From Candidatus Centipeda massiliensis (GTDB lineage: Bacteria > Bacillota > Negativicutes > Selenomonadales > Selenomonadaceae): DNA of 64,000 nt. Under the pieces are notes generated by a model. That model ran no database searches. It was not told where the DNA came from and saw nothing but the letters and a program-made list of their open reading frames with translations. The translations under genes and the position numbers were made by a program. Positions 1 to 8,628 of the stretch are shown in pieces; position 1 is the stretch's first letter, and each line of letters opens with the position of its first letter. The DNA is taken from positions 410,200-474,199 of the forward strand of contig NZ_LT985755.1 of NCBI RefSeq assembly GCF_900290285.1, read 5' to 3'.

Positions 1-583
1 GGGCGATACGGTAAATCACCGTGTCGCGCATGACGAGATTCGGCGATGCCATGTCAATCTTTGCACGCAGGACGCGCGCGCCATCTGGGAACTCTCCCGC
101 ACGCATGCGCGTGAAGAGGTCGAGATTCTCCTCCACGGAGCGATTGCGGTACGGACTTTCCCTCCCCGGCTCGGTCAGTGTGCCGCGATGCGCACGAATC
201 TCATCTGCCGAGAGATCATCTACGTATGCAAGTCCTTTTTGAATCAGCGAGACGGCATAAGTATACATCTGCTTGAAGTAATCTGACGCGTAGAAACGGC
301 GATCCCCCCACGAGAAGCCAAGCCAGCGGATATCCTCCTGAATGGAGTCCACATACTCGACATCCTCCTTCGTCGGATTCGTATCGTCAAAGCGCAGATT
401 GCAGAGCCCATTGTAGTCCTCTGCTACGCCGAAGTTGAGACAGATAGACTTTGCGTGTCCAACGTGCAGATAGCCGTTCGGCTCGGGCGGAAAGCGCGTA
501 TGAATGCCCTCCGCGTGCCGTCCTGCACGCAGATCCTCGTCGATGATATTGCGGATAAAATTCGATGTCTTTACGTCTGCCAT
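1..583 (-). CDS. glnS: Glutaminyl-tRNA synthetase, N-terminal part (cut by window edge)
   Basis: Charges tRNA-Gln with glutamine in the cytoplasm. Only about the first 194 codons are present; the gene runs off the left edge. The product starts [18 protein letters not shown] and carries the class I signature [15 protein letters not shown] (HIGH-type motif HVGH), followed by NLRFDDTNP and later [11 protein letters not shown], all characteristic of the GlnRS/GluRS catalytic core and closest to the GlnRS form. The ATG at 583 has an AGAGGGA Shine-Dalgarno a few bases upstream. It lies 27 bp after the HD-domain gene and is probably cotranscribed with it. Identity is close to certain; the length and C-terminal domain cannot be judged. 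Confidence 0.95.
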   Translation of the reverse strand, partial: MADVKTSNFIRNIIDEDLRAGRHAEGIHTRFPPEPNGYLHVGHAKSICLNFGVAEDYNGLCNLRFDDTNPTKEDVEYVDSIQEDIRWLGFSWGDRRFYASDYFKQMYTYAVSLIQKGLAYVDDLSADEIRAHRGTLTEPGRESPYRNRSVEENLDLFTRMRAGEFPDGARVLRAKIDMASPNLVMRDTVIYRIA

Positions 584-610
584 GGTATCCCTCTATCCGT
601 ATAATTCCAA

Positions 611-1399
611 TCAATCGTTCCGTGCGCAGCACCGTTCGATATAGGCACGCAGGTGCGCGACGCCCTCGGCAATCCCCTCCTGCACCGGAAGGCTCTCAAT
701 AAAGGCGTCCACATAGCCACGATCCACAATGCGGCGCAGTGTCCACATGAAATTGATGTCATAGATCCACATGAGCCGTACGATCTTGCGATCACCATGC
801 GTGCGCAGGCGATAGTAGTCCGCCTGTCGTCCCGCCGCGAAGTCTGCCACGAAGTCAGGGCTAACCTCCTGTGCTGCATCCGACGGCACGAAGTTCGGCG
901 CTTTCTCCGCCCCATCGGGCGCGAGAAACGGCAGGAGGACACGATAGATGTCAAGCTTGTCCGCGTCGCGGATCACCTTGGCAAAAAACAGCTTTCGCTC
1001 ATCGTCCGTCGGTGCAATTTCCTTCTTATTGTGGTATTTTATCGCAAAGCGCACAATGTCCGCATCCGCGGGTGTGAGCCGCTCCAGAAAGTCCACTTCC
1101 TCTGCGAGCACCTTCAACCCGAGTTCGGCATGATCCTCTGAGGCGGCATCGTTGAACGTCTGATAAATGGCATACTGTCGGAACCGCCCCACATCGTGAA
1201 AAAGTCCAATGATCTCGGCGAGTGCCGTGTCGTGCGCATTGCATCCGAGAAACTTTGCAAGTGCACGCGCATTCGTCGTAACATAGCCCGTGTGAATCTC
1301 TTTGAGCCGAATTCCGCGCATGACCTCGGGATCATCCGTACGAAAGGAACGCATATAGTCATTCATCCATCGGTGCATCTCGTGCAGAAGCTCCTTCAT
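611..1399 (-). CDS. HD-domain metal-dependent phosphohydrolase
   Basis: A 262-residue soluble protein of the HD superfamily. The metal-binding signature appears as IGLFHDVGRF, with an upstream histidine in KEIHTGYV and a later H in SEDHAELG and D in IRDADKLD, matching the H...HD...D arrangement. HD proteins of this type usually hydrolyse nucleotides or phosphomonoesters, but the substrate cannot be read from the sequence. The ATG at 1399 is preferred over a GTG at 1417 because an AAAGGAGG site lies directly before it, inside the longer reading frame. It follows the FtsZ-like gene by 32 bp and precedes glnS, so it looks like part of a run of cotranscribed genes. Confidence 0.85.
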   Translation of the reverse strand: MKELLHEMHRWMNDYMRSFRTDDPEVMRGIRLKEIHTGYVTTNARALAKFLGCNAHDTALAEIIGLFHDVGRFRQYAIYQTFNDAASEDHAELGLKVLAEEVDFLERLTPADADIVRFAIKYHNKKEIAPTDDERKLFFAKVIRDADKLDIYRVLLPFLAPDGAEKAPNFVPSDAAQEVSPDFVADFAAGRQADYYRLRTHGDRKIVRLMWIYDINFMWTLRRIVDRGYVDAFIESLPVQEGIAEGVAHLRAYIERCCARND

Positions 1400-1431
1400 C
1401 TGCGTTCCTCCTTTCACATACTTCCTGCCAA

Positions 1432-2412
1432 TCAGCCCTCAGAAACAGGGATATACGTATCGTCAAAATCCGTCGCAATGAGCGTCGCCTGCACCTTTCC
1501 CGCCATCTCCTCCTGGACGACGAGTCCCACGATCACGTTGACCTCAGGATGGGCGCTCTTACGAATATAGTGCACCGCCTCATCGACATCGCGCAGACTC
1601 ATCGTGGGATCACCCGTGAGATTCAGCACAACGCCGCGCGCGCCTACGACATCACGGTCGAGCAGAGGGCTTTCAACCGCCCTTTGCACGGCCTTCTGCG
1701 GTGTCTCAGCCACGCCGATGGCGAGCAGGGCATCACTCGATGGACTCTGCCGAAAGATCGTCGTCACATCCGCAAAATCGACATTGATAACCCCAGTGGT
1801 AAGAATCAGCTCCGCTACGCAGCCAACGGTATGCCGCAGCACCTCATCCGCGAGGGCAAAGGCATCGACAAAGGACATCGTACGGTCAGGTGCAATCTTG
1901 AGGAGATTGTCGTTGCGAATGGTGATAAAGGCGTCCGTATGCCCCTCCATTTGAGCGATTCCCGCCTGCGCCGTCTGCATTTTGCGCGCCATCTCGAAGT
2001 GGAACGGTGTGGTCACGACACCAATCGTGAGGATGCCCATATCCTGCGCGATCTCTGCCACAATAGGCGCTGCACCCGTCCCGAACCCGCCGCCCATCGT
2101 CGCTGCAATGATGACGAGATCGGCTCCTGCGATCATCCCGCGTATCGCCTTCTCCTCATCACGCGCCGCCTGCTCGGCAATCTCGACCCGTCCGCCCGTG
2201 CCGCGTCCGTTCGTCATTTTCTCGCCGACGGGCAGAACCGCAATCCCCTGCTTATGCAGTGTATTCAGCTGCCGCAGATCGGAATTGATGCCGATGAGCG
2301 TCATATCGAGATCGTATTTTTCGCGCACACAGCGCACGATATTGTTGCCGCCGCCGCCCACGCCGACCACCTTTATTGTGATTTTTGGTTTGATGATTTC
2401 AGCTGCCGGCAT
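1432..2412 (-). CDS. Divergent FtsZ paralogue (tubulin-like GTPase)
   Basis: A 326-residue FtsZ-family protein. The N-terminal GTPase core is clear: VVGVGGGGNNIV at the start, INSDLRQL where ordinary FtsZ has NTDxQAL, and GGGFGTGAAP at the tubulin signature, where the usual sequence is GGGTGTGAAP. The catalytic T7 loop NVDFADVTTIF keeps the NxDxxD acidic residues. The protein ends directly after the second domain (DDTYIPVSEG), so the long linker and conserved C-terminal peptide that bind FtsA/ZipA/SepF are absent. The ATG at 2412 has AGGAG seven bases upstream and is preferred over the ATG at 2418. Neighbours are a transporter and an HD protein, not cell-division genes, so it is probably not the principal FtsZ. 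Its role is unknown. Confidence 0.85.
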   Translation of the reverse strand: MPAAEIIKPKITIKVVGVGGGGNNIVRCVREKYDLDMTLIGINSDLRQLNTLHKQGIAVLPVGEKMTNGRGTGGRVEIAEQAARDEEKAIRGMIAGADLVIIAATMGGGFGTGAAPIVAEIAQDMGILTIGVVTTPFHFEMARKMQTAQAGIAQMEGHTDAFITIRNDNLLKIAPDRTMSFVDAFALADEVLRHTVGCVAELILTTGVINVDFADVTTIFRQSPSSDALLAIGVAETPQKAVQRAVESPLLDRDVVGARGVVLNLTGDPTMSLRDVDEAVHYIRKSAHPEVNVIVGLVVQEEMAGKVQATLIATDFDDTYIPVSEG

Positions 2413-2442
2413 ATACATACTCCTATCGAAGTACCGATTCCA

Positions 2443-3327
2443 TCAGTTGTTCCGCATTTTCCCTGTCCCGCGTACCTGTGCCATAAGCGCACCGCCGAGG
2501 AGGAGCGCACAGCCCATCATCTGAACGCCGCTCATCGTCTCCCCGAGGATAATCCATCCCGCCACGGCGGCAAAGATCGCCTCCGTCGACATGAGGATCG
2601 CCGCCTGCGTTGGCTCTACATACGCCTGCCCTAGAATCTGACAGGTATAGGCAACACCGCAGGAGAACAGGCCGGCGTAAAGGATTGGAACTGCCGCACT
2701 CCAGAGATCGCTCCACGCAAAACTTTCGTAGATTGCAGCAAGAGCAGCACTGCCAACGGTACAGACAATCATCTGCATAAAGCAGAGCTCAATCGCATCG
2801 ACGGCGCGTGCATAGCGGTCAATCAAGAGAATCTGCGCCATCCAAAAGAAGGAACAGATGAGGACAAGCAGATCGCCCGTGTTGATCGAACGTTCTCCGT
2901 ATGCAGAGAGGAAGTAAACCCCCGCAAACGCAAGGATTGCGCCGCCCCACTGCACCGCGCGGACACGCTGTCCGAGCAGAACGGCGGCGAGCGGTACAAG
3001 CACAATGTAGAGCGTTGTGATGAACGCCGTTTTGCCCGCCGTTGTGTAGAGGAGCGCGACCTGTTGGAGCGTCACGCCGACAAACATGGCAAGCCCCACG
3101 GGAATCCCCGCGCGAAAGCCCGAGCGAAATGTCCCCGCGCGCCTCTGCGCCGCACGCTTGTCGCGGTAGAGAAACCACAGAGCCCCAATGAAGAGAACGC
3201 CAAGTGCAAAGCGTGAAGCTGCGTAGGTGTAGGGACCGAGCCCCTCCATCCCAAGGATCTGGGCAACAAAGGTCGTGCCCCAAAAAAACGATGCTGCCAG
3301 CAGCATCAACGTCCCGCGCAGATGCAT
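2443..3327 (-). CDS. EamA/DMT-family membrane transporter
   Basis: A 294-residue polytopic inner-membrane protein with about ten hydrophobic helices in two homologous halves, as in the drug/metabolite transporter (EamA) family. Family hallmarks include the N-terminal LLAASFFWGTTFVAQ and a second-half repeat around QAAILMSTEAIFAAVAGWIILGE. Such proteins usually export amino acids or metabolites; the substrate is unknown. The ATG at 3327 follows the ABC ATPase stop at once (TGATTGATG), with AAGGTG as ribosome site inside the ATPase gene, so translation is probably coupled. It may act with the amino-acid ABC genes upstream, but only position suggests this. Confidence 0.85.
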   Translation of the reverse strand: MHLRGTLMLLAASFFWGTTFVAQILGMEGLGPYTYAASRFALGVLFIGALWFLYRDKRAAQRRAGTFRSGFRAGIPVGLAMFVGVTLQQVALLYTTAGKTAFITTLYIVLVPLAAVLLGQRVRAVQWGGAILAFAGVYFLSAYGERSINTGDLLVLICSFFWMAQILLIDRYARAVDAIELCFMQMIVCTVGSAALAAIYESFAWSDLWSAAVPILYAGLFSCGVAYTCQILGQAYVEPTQAAILMSTEAIFAAVAGWIILGETMSGVQMMGCALLLGGALMAQVRGTGKMRNN

Positions 3328-3330
3328 CAA

Positions 3331-4050
3331 TCAGAGCACCTTCGACAGGAAGCTGCGCGTGCGCTCCTCCTTTGGGTTCTCAAACACCTCGCGCGGGACG
3401 CCCGACTCAATGATGCGCCCCTCGTCCACGAAGAGCAGACGGTCGCCCACCTCGCGGGCAAAGCCCATCTCATGCGTCACAATAACCATCGTCATACCCT
3501 CGTTTGCAAGCGCACGCATGACATCGAGCACCTCGCCGACCATCTCGGGATCGAGTGCCGAAGTCGGCTCATCGAAAAGCATGACCTTCGGGTGCATGGC
3601 GAGCGCACGGGCGATTGCCACGCGCTGCTGCTGACCGCCCGAGAGATTGTCGGGGTAGGCATCCGCCTTCTCCGCAAGCCCCACGCGCGCGAGCAGCTCC
3701 CGCGCCGTTTTCTCCGCCGCATCGCGTGCGACGTGCTTCACCTTCATCGGCGCGAGCATGATATTTTCAAGTACCGTCATGTGCGGAAAGAGGTTGAACC
3801 GCTGGAACACCATGCCGACCTCTTCGCGCACCTTGTTGATATTCGCCTCACTTGAGAGCGTGATGCCGTCAACGACGACCTCGCCCCCCGTCGGCTCCTC
3901 AAGATGGTTCATGCAGCGCAGCAGCGTGCTCTTGCCCGAACCCGAAGGACCGATGATAACAACGACCTCTTTCTCATCAATCGAGAGATCGATCCCCTTC
4001 AGCACTTCGTCCGTGCCAAATGCCTTACGCAGTCCCTTGATCTCAATCAT
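3331..4050 (-). CDS. Polar amino-acid ABC transporter ATP-binding protein (GlnQ type)
   Basis: A 239-residue ATPase that drives amino-acid uptake at the inner face of the membrane. All nucleotide-binding motifs are present: Walker [11 protein letters not shown]-loop [14 protein letters not shown], signature [16 protein letters not shown], Walker [15 protein letters not shown] and switch histidine VTHEMGFA. The [12 protein letters not shown] segment is typical of the glutamine/cystine/polar amino-acid family. The ATG at 4050 with GGAGG upstream is preferred over an extended reading frame starting at 4083. It overlaps the permease gene by 8 bp, which implies coupled translation. No solute-binding protein is encoded next to it, so that partner must lie elsewhere. 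Confidence 0.93.
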   Translation of the reverse strand: MIEIKGLRKAFGTDEVLKGIDLSIDEKEVVVIIGPSGSGKSTLLRCMNHLEEPTGGEVVVDGITLSSEANINKVREEVGMVFQRFNLFPHMTVLENIMLAPMKVKHVARDAAEKTARELLARVGLAEKADAYPDNLSGGQQQRVAIARALAMHPKVMLFDEPTSALDPEMVGEVLDVMRALANEGMTMVIVTHEMGFAREVGDRLLFVDEGRIIESGVPREVFENPKEERTRSFLSKVL

Positions 4051-4714
4051 GGACGCGATACCTCCGTTCCAGATATGCGACAAAGCGCGAGATGGTCAGC
4101 GTCATGACAAGATAGATGACGGCGACGCTCATCCAGATTTCAAACGAGCCGTACGTCTTTGCAATGATGAGCTGCCCCCGACGCGTCAGCTCCTCGAAGC
4201 CGATGACCGAGACGAGAGACGAGTCCTTGAGCATGGCGATGAACTCGTTGCCGAGCGGCGGGATAACGCGTTTGAATGCCTGCGGCACAATGATGTAGCG
4301 CATGGTCTGCAGCCACGTCATGCCGAGCGAGCGCCCCGCCTCCATCTGCCCGTCGTCCACGGACTGAATGCCCGCGCGAAAGATTTCCGCCACGTATGCG
4401 CCCGAGTTGATCCCGCACGCCGAGATCGCCGCAATGAAGGGATCGATGCGCTGCCCCGTAATGACGGGCAGCGCGAAGTAAAAGAGAAAGATCTGCACGA
4501 GCAGCGGCGTCCCACGGAAGAACTCCACATAGACCTCCGCGAGCATACGCAGCACGCGCAGATTCGAGATACGCGCCACACCCACGATCAGACCAATCAC
4601 AAAGCCAATCGCTGTCGAGAGCACCGTGATCTGGATCGTAACCCCCGCGCCGATGAGCAGCAGCGGAAATGAGTTAACGACGAGATTCATATCAAAATTC
4701 ATAAGACCATCCAT
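4043..4714 (-). CDS. Polar amino-acid ABC transporter permease
   Basis: A 223-residue inner-membrane permease of the HisM/GlnP family. It has about five hydrophobic segments and the cytoplasmic EAA loop ([22 protein letters not shown]) that docks onto the ATPase. [18 protein letters not shown] is the family's usual N-terminal-half signature. It is the first gene of a probable operon (permease, ATPase, EamA exporter, FtsZ-like, HD, glnS) behind a strong promoter at 4773-4801. Three in-frame ATGs (4714, 4702, 4690) make the exact start uncertain; none has an ideally spaced ribosome site. Confidence 0.92.
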   Translation of the reverse strand: MDGLMNFDMNLVVNSFPLLLIGAGVTIQITVLSTAIGFVIGLIVGVARISNLRVLRMLAEVYVEFFRGTPLLVQIFLFYFALPVITGQRIDPFIAAISACGINSGAYVAEIFRAGIQSVDDGQMEAGRSLGMTWLQTMRYIIVPQAFKRVIPPLGNEFIAMLKDSSLVSVIGFEELTRRGQLIIAKTYGSFEIWMSVAVIYLVMTLTISRFVAYLERRYRVHD

Positions 4715-4729
4715 TCTCCCCGCAGGAAT

Positions 4730-4752
4730 TGATAATTCCCATGATAATCATG
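4730..4752 (-). promoter_or_regulatory. Possible Fur-like operator
   Basis: On the plus strand, GATAAT, six other bases, then GATAATCAT occur in hexamer register, recalling the Fur consensus built from GATAAT repeats. The site lies between the predicted transcription start of the amino-acid ABC operon and its first codon, where a repressor could act. The match is partial and no experimental or comparative support is available. Confidence 0.25.
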
Positions 4753-4772
4753 CATAAATAGCCGTTCTCCAT

Positions 4773-4801
4773 ATTATATTTCAATCACAGAGTGGTGTCA
4801 A
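4773..4801 (-). promoter_or_regulatory. Sigma-70 type promoter of the amino-acid ABC operon
   Basis: Minus strand TTGACA (4801-4796), a 17-bp spacer and TATAAT (4778-4773): both hexamers are perfect consensus. It reads toward the permease start at 4714 and lies in the gap after the acetyltransferase gene. Confidence 0.85.
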
Positions 4802-4825
4802 TAAATTCGCGCCCTTTGTCGATCG

Positions 4826-5314
4826 CTATGTCAATTCGCATTCCCAAATCTCACGACACATATCTCTATTTTTGTCCCATTCATTATAGGCTTCGCTCTT
4901 TGTCCGATGAAATCCAAACTTAGCATAAAGATGGCGTGCAGGTTTCAGTATATCAAGCGTCCCCAAAAAAAGGTGGCGATAACCTTTCTTGTGGCAAAAA
5001 GAAATCGCCTCCGCCAGCAGGCGATTTCCAAGCCCATGACCCTGCACATCCATATCTACGCCGAGCCAGCGCAGCTGTGCCCTATCCGCGCCCTTTTTGA
5101 TGACTGCAATATCGCCAATCATCTTCCCATCAAGCTCGGCAATCCACATCTGACTACCCTCCAAATCATCGTAGAGTTCCACCATCCCGCGCAGCATCTC
5201 CTGCTCATAAAACCCGTTGAAACCATACTGACGCCTGTAGAGTTCGTATTGAAAATAACAAACCTTGCTTGGATCTCCCGGCTGATAGGTACGAAGTATA
5301 ATCTCACTTGCCAT
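4826..5314 (-). CDS. GNAT-family N-acetyltransferase
   Basis: A 162-residue protein with the Gcn5-related acetyltransferase fold. The acetyl-CoA pyrophosphate loop appears as DVQGHGLGNRLL (Q/R-x-x-G-x-G), preceded by the strand RWLGVDMD and followed by LGTLDILKPARHLYAKFGFHRT, the usual motif B region. The acetylated substrate is not predictable. The ATG at 5314 has a G-rich GGGGATGAGAAG region just upstream. A 21-bp perfect palindrome lies 17 bp before the start codon and could be a repressor site. The gene has no evident cotranscribed partner. Confidence 0.88.
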   Translation of the reverse strand: MASEIILRTYQPGDPSKVCYFQYELYRRQYGFNGFYEQEMLRGMVELYDDLEGSQMWIAELDGKMIGDIAVIKKGADRAQLRWLGVDMDVQGHGLGNRLLAEAISFCHKKGYRHLFLGTLDILKPARHLYAKFGFHRTKSEAYNEWDKNRDMCREIWECELT

Positions 5315-5331
5315 CTTCTCATCCCCATTTT

Positions 5332-5352
5332 ATTTCATTCAGTGAATGAAAT
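5332..5352. promoter_or_regulatory. 21-bp perfect palindrome before the acetyltransferase gene
   Basis: Arms ATTTCATTC and GAATGAAAT flank a 3-base centre. The site is symmetric, AT-rich and too short-looped for a stable RNA terminator, so it looks like the binding site of a dimeric repressor. It also abuts the terminator hairpin at 5355-5391. Confidence 0.4.
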
Positions 5353-5354
5353 TT

Positions 5355-5391
5355 CCCCCATAAGCACACAGAACGATGCTGCTTATGGGGG
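5355..5391 (-). terminator. Hairpin after the chemotaxis transducer gene
   Basis: Perfect 12-bp arms, CCCCCATAAGCA (5355-5366) and TGCTTATGGGGG (5380-5391), separated by 13 bases. It lies 39 bp past the stop of the transducer gene on the minus strand. The downstream T tract is weak (AAATTT), so termination may be incomplete. Confidence 0.65.
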
Positions 5392-5429
5392 ACTGCTATT
5401 GTTTTCAAGTCAATGCCGATGCCTGCAAA

Positions 5430-6530
5430 TCACAGCTTCTTGGACAGCGCCTCGATGCTGTCGGATATCGCCTTTGCCTCCTCAACGGACGCACTGATCT
5501 CCTTCATGTTCGCCGCCTGATTCTCGATCAGACCGTTGATGGACTTGATGCGCTCGGCAATATGATTTGCCGCCTTTCCCATAGAGCCGAGTTCTTCAAG
5601 AATTTTGCTTGCTGCATCGCGGCTGCTGTCAGCAAGTTTCCCGACCTCCTCCGCCACAACAGAGAAGCCGCGCCCTGCCTCGCCCGCGCGGGCAGCCTCA
5701 ATGGAGGCATTCAGCGAGAGAAGGTTCGTCTGCTTCGAGATCGTCATGACAAGCTCAGACATCTTGAGTGTGTTCTCCGTCTGGCTGCGCGTATCCTCCG
5801 CCGCCTTCGTGATCTCCTCCTGTACGCTCGAGATCTCCATCGTGCGCTCCATCGTTTGGCTCACACTCTCTGTAATCGTGTCGATGGACGCATACAGACT
5901 GCTGAGCATCGTCTCAAGCTCGCCGTAGAATTTTTCCTTCTTCCGCGATGTCTGATCCAACGCCTCTGATTTCCGCTTCTCCTCGTCGATATCGATAAAG
6001 ACGCCGATGATCTCCTCCGGATGTCCGCTTCTGTCGCGCACAACATTGCCAGAGGCATGAAACCAACGATAGCTGCCGTCGTGTACCTTCAGACGGTAGT
6101 CCACATCGTACGGAGTGCGCCCGCTGAGATCCTTGATGCAGGCGTTAAAGGAGGAAAATGTCCCCTCCACATCGTCCGGGTGCAGACGTGAACTCCACGC
6201 CTCCACTGTATTCGGAAAATCAGACTCTCCGCGGAACCCGACCATGCGGCGGAACTCATCCGACCAGATTGCATAGTCGATGCTGAAGTCCGGCTTGATC
6301 TTCATGTACCACATGCCGGAGTTGATCGCCTCATTGACCGTACGAAGACGGAACCGCTGATACTCAAGTTCCTCATTCATGCAGTCAATCAGCGCATTGA
6401 GTTCAGCCGCAAACGGCTCACTGCCACGTAGCTTCGTAAAGAGTTCGTTCTTCTCATGTCCTGCGACGATATTCTGTATCGTCCCCGCCAGATCCTGCGC
6501 CCCGGCTGCAGCGCTGTTCTTGTCAAACAT
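5430..6530 (-). CDS. Soluble methyl-accepting chemotaxis transducer with PAS domain
   Basis: A 366-residue cytoplasmic chemoreceptor. A PAS sensor with its C-terminal PAC part lies at about residues 70-200 ([13 protein letters not shown], then [18 protein letters not shown] and [13 protein letters not shown]). The MCP signalling domain follows with the highly conserved hairpin tip ([26 protein letters not shown]...EVGKLA). No transmembrane segment is visible, so it should sense an internal signal such as redox state or a bound cofactor and report to CheA/CheW. The start was set at 6530 because GGAGGG lies six bases upstream; the frame continues to 6614 without a ribosome site. It has its own promoter and terminator. 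Confidence 0.9.
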   Translation of the reverse strand: MFDKNSAAAGAQDLAGTIQNIVAGHEKNELFTKLRGSEPFAAELNALIDCMNEELEYQRFRLRTVNEAINSGMWYMKIKPDFSIDYAIWSDEFRRMVGFRGESDFPNTVEAWSSRLHPDDVEGTFSSFNACIKDLSGRTPYDVDYRLKVHDGSYRWFHASGNVVRDRSGHPEEIIGVFIDIDEEKRKSEALDQTSRKKEKFYGELETMLSSLYASIDTITESVSQTMERTMEISSVQEEITKAAEDTRSQTENTLKMSELVMTISKQTNLLSLNASIEAARAGEAGRGFSVVAEEVGKLADSSRDAASKILEELGSMGKAANHIAERIKSINGLIENQAANMKEISASVEEAKAISDSIEALSKKL

Positions 6531-6570
6531 TGCATTCCCTCCAAAAAGCATTACGCCCTGTATTAGGTTT

Positions 6571-6598
6571 ATTGTACCATACCCCTCCATATATGCAA
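6571..6598 (-). promoter_or_regulatory. Promoter of the chemotaxis transducer gene
   Basis: Minus strand TTGCAT (6598-6593), 16-bp spacer, TACAAT (6576-6571). It lies between the terminator at 6619-6656 and the transducer start at 6530. Confidence 0.6.
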
Positions 6599-6618
6599 GC
6601 CCTAATGCGTGCACATAT

Positions 6619-6656
6619 AAAAATTCCCTCGGACATTTTTGCCCGAAGGAATTTTT
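6619..6656 (-). terminator. Intrinsic terminator closing the cobalamin-controlled operon
   Basis: Arms AAAAATTCC (6619-6627) and GGAATTTTT (6648-6656), extended by further GC pairs inside, form a hairpin ending in a T run on the minus strand. It follows the stop of the last TonB-dependent receptor gene by 16 bp. The symmetric A/T ends would also allow function on the plus strand. Confidence 0.85.
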
Positions 6657-6671
6657 ACAAAATGTACCCGA

Positions 6672-8549
6672 TCAGAACTGATAACGCACGCCGATTTCGG
6701 CATAGCGTGCCGGCTGGGGGTAGCGTGTGCCGCTGTAGGAGGAGTAGGCCTGATTCGTCGCGTTGCGCAGACGTGCGTAAATCGTCCCACCATCTGCGAA
6801 GTCATAGCCTGCGCTTAACTCAAGCGCTGCATAGCGGCTGCGTCCGTAGTACTGCTTGGACAGACCGCTTGCCATCGTGCCGAGGACATTCGCGTGCCAT
6901 CGACCATTGTCGTAGTGCACGCCGATGCGCCCGCCGTTCGGTTGGCTGATATGGTTAAGATAGTCACGCGCTGTGCTATTGTAGTCATCCTTGGACTCCG
7001 TATGCGTATAGGAATAGCCAAGATCATAGCTCCAGTGCTTATCTACCTTCTTCTGAAAGAGAATCTCCATGCCGCGCTTCTTCTCGTGCGCAATATTAGT
7101 GACACGGCTTGTAAAAGTCAGGGGATTATAGTACCAATGAATCGCATCACTGAGCTTCGACTGGAAGAAGTCCACACTAAGAGAAGTACGCGCATCGAAG
7201 TTGTGGGATATGCCAAGCGACTCCGTATGCCCGCTCTCAGGGCGAAGGTCTGGATTACCATACATCATCCACCCCATATTGTTATAAAACAAATCATCTG
7301 CCGTCGGAGCCTTGTAGACACGTCCCCACGAGGCGTAGACACGCGTCTTCTCGTCCGCATTGTAGTTCACAGCAAATTTTGGTGAGCCATGTGAGCCGAA
7401 TCTGCTGTGATGATCGAGACGCACGCCCGGTACGAGTACCCACTTATCCCCGAGACGGATCGTATCCTGCACATAGACCGCCTTATTCGTGATCTTCTTG
7501 TTGCTATACCCGCCATTGGCAACATTTGTCGAGTGACTCGTACGCCACTCCAGTCCTGCTACAAGCGTATGATCCTTGCCCAGCTTCCAGCCGTTCTGAT
7601 ACTCGCCGCCCTGCACGTGTGTATCATATTTCCCACTGAAGTCCACGGACTTAAAATTGCCATAGTAGCGCAGATAACCCGGCGTTCCCGTCCCCTCCTT
7701 AAAATTATAGGAGGCAGATACGGTATTATAAATTGCATCATGATGCGACGAAGGAGCAAAATTATAATACGAATTTGCATCAACCGTCCGGTGCAGTACC
7801 GAGAGCGTTAGCGATTGACGTGGATCGATCCGGTGATCAAGGCGCAGGGAAAGGCTGTTGTTCGCATAGTCGCTGCTTGGCATCCGATGCGTCTTTCCAT
7901 CCGTCCCCTTATACCTCATGTAGCTGCTGCGGTCAAGCCCCGCTGTGAACTGCCAGCTGAGGGTTCCATCCGTCCCCGCATGTGAGAGTTCATAGCCATG
8001 CGTACCCCACGATCCCGTACGCAGATCAAGCTCCGTCTGTTCCTTTGCCGCACGCTTCGTGATGATGTTGACGACGCCGCCAATCGCATCCGATCCATAG
8101 AGCGCCGACCCCGCTCCCTTGACAACTTCGATGCGCTTGATATTCTTCACCGATGGGATCATGCGCAGATCGACGCCGGCACGCCCGTTCACAACGCCCT
8201 GATCGTTGTTCAGACGCACACCGTCCACCATGACGACAACACGATCATCACCGTTTAGGCGCACATACTCCTCCCCGCTTGCACGATCAACAACGACGCC
8301 GTTGATGTGTTCGAGGGCTTCTGAAATACTCCGATAGTGGTTCTGCTCGATCTCCTGTGCTGTGATGACCGCAACATTCGCTGGTGCCTGACGCACGCTC
8401 AGTGGCGTGCGTGTCGCCGTGACGACGGTCTCTCCCAGTGAATGCTCATCCGCAGATGTACGATCATTTGCAGCATACGCTTGTCCCCCAATGGACAAGG
8501 AACCAACAGCGAGTGCGGCTGTCACAGCCATACGAATACTCTTCTTCAT
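6672..8549 (-). CDS. TonB-dependent outer-membrane receptor 1 (BtuB/CirA-like)
   Basis: A 625-residue precursor with a signal peptide ending near GGQAYAA. The mature N-terminus carries a TonB-box-like ETVVTATR, then a plug domain (VITAQEIEQ, VMVDGVRLN, IKRIEVVKGAGSALYGSDAIGGVVNIITK) and a beta-barrel ending in RYAEIGVRYQF with a terminal Phe, as outer-membrane proteins require. It would take up a large scarce ligand; the size and plug resemble the vitamin B12/catecholate group. The start at 8549 has AGGAGGAG six bases upstream. It is the last gene of the riboswitch-controlled operon, 79 bp after the TIM-barrel gene, with no visible terminator between. The ligand is not predictable from sequence alone. 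Confidence 0.93.
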   Translation of the reverse strand: MKKSIRMAVTAALAVGSLSIGGQAYAANDRTSADEHSLGETVVTATRTPLSVRQAPANVAVITAQEIEQNHYRSISEALEHINGVVVDRASGEEYVRLNGDDRVVVMVDGVRLNNDQGVVNGRAGVDLRMIPSVKNIKRIEVVKGAGSALYGSDAIGGVVNIITKRAAKEQTELDLRTGSWGTHGYELSHAGTDGTLSWQFTAGLDRSSYMRYKGTDGKTHRMPSSDYANNSLSLRLDHRIDPRQSLTLSVLHRTVDANSYYNFAPSSHHDAIYNTVSASYNFKEGTGTPGYLRYYGNFKSVDFSGKYDTHVQGGEYQNGWKLGKDHTLVAGLEWRTSHSTNVANGGYSNKKITNKAVYVQDTIRLGDKWVLVPGVRLDHHSRFGSHGSPKFAVNYNADEKTRVYASWGRVYKAPTADDLFYNNMGWMMYGNPDLRPESGHTESLGISHNFDARTSLSVDFFQSKLSDAIHWYYNPLTFTSRVTNIAHEKKRGMEILFQKKVDKHWSYDLGYSYTHTESKDDYNSTARDYLNHISQPNGGRIGVHYDNGRWHANVLGTMASGLSKQYYGRSRYAALELSAGYDFADGGTIYARLRNATNQAYSSYSGTRYPQPARYAEIGVRYQF

Positions 8550-8628
8550 CGCAAACTCCTCCTAAAATCACCCTACTACTAAAACTTCTTATGACATGTC
8601 GGCATGGACTCCGACAGACAAAAGCATA

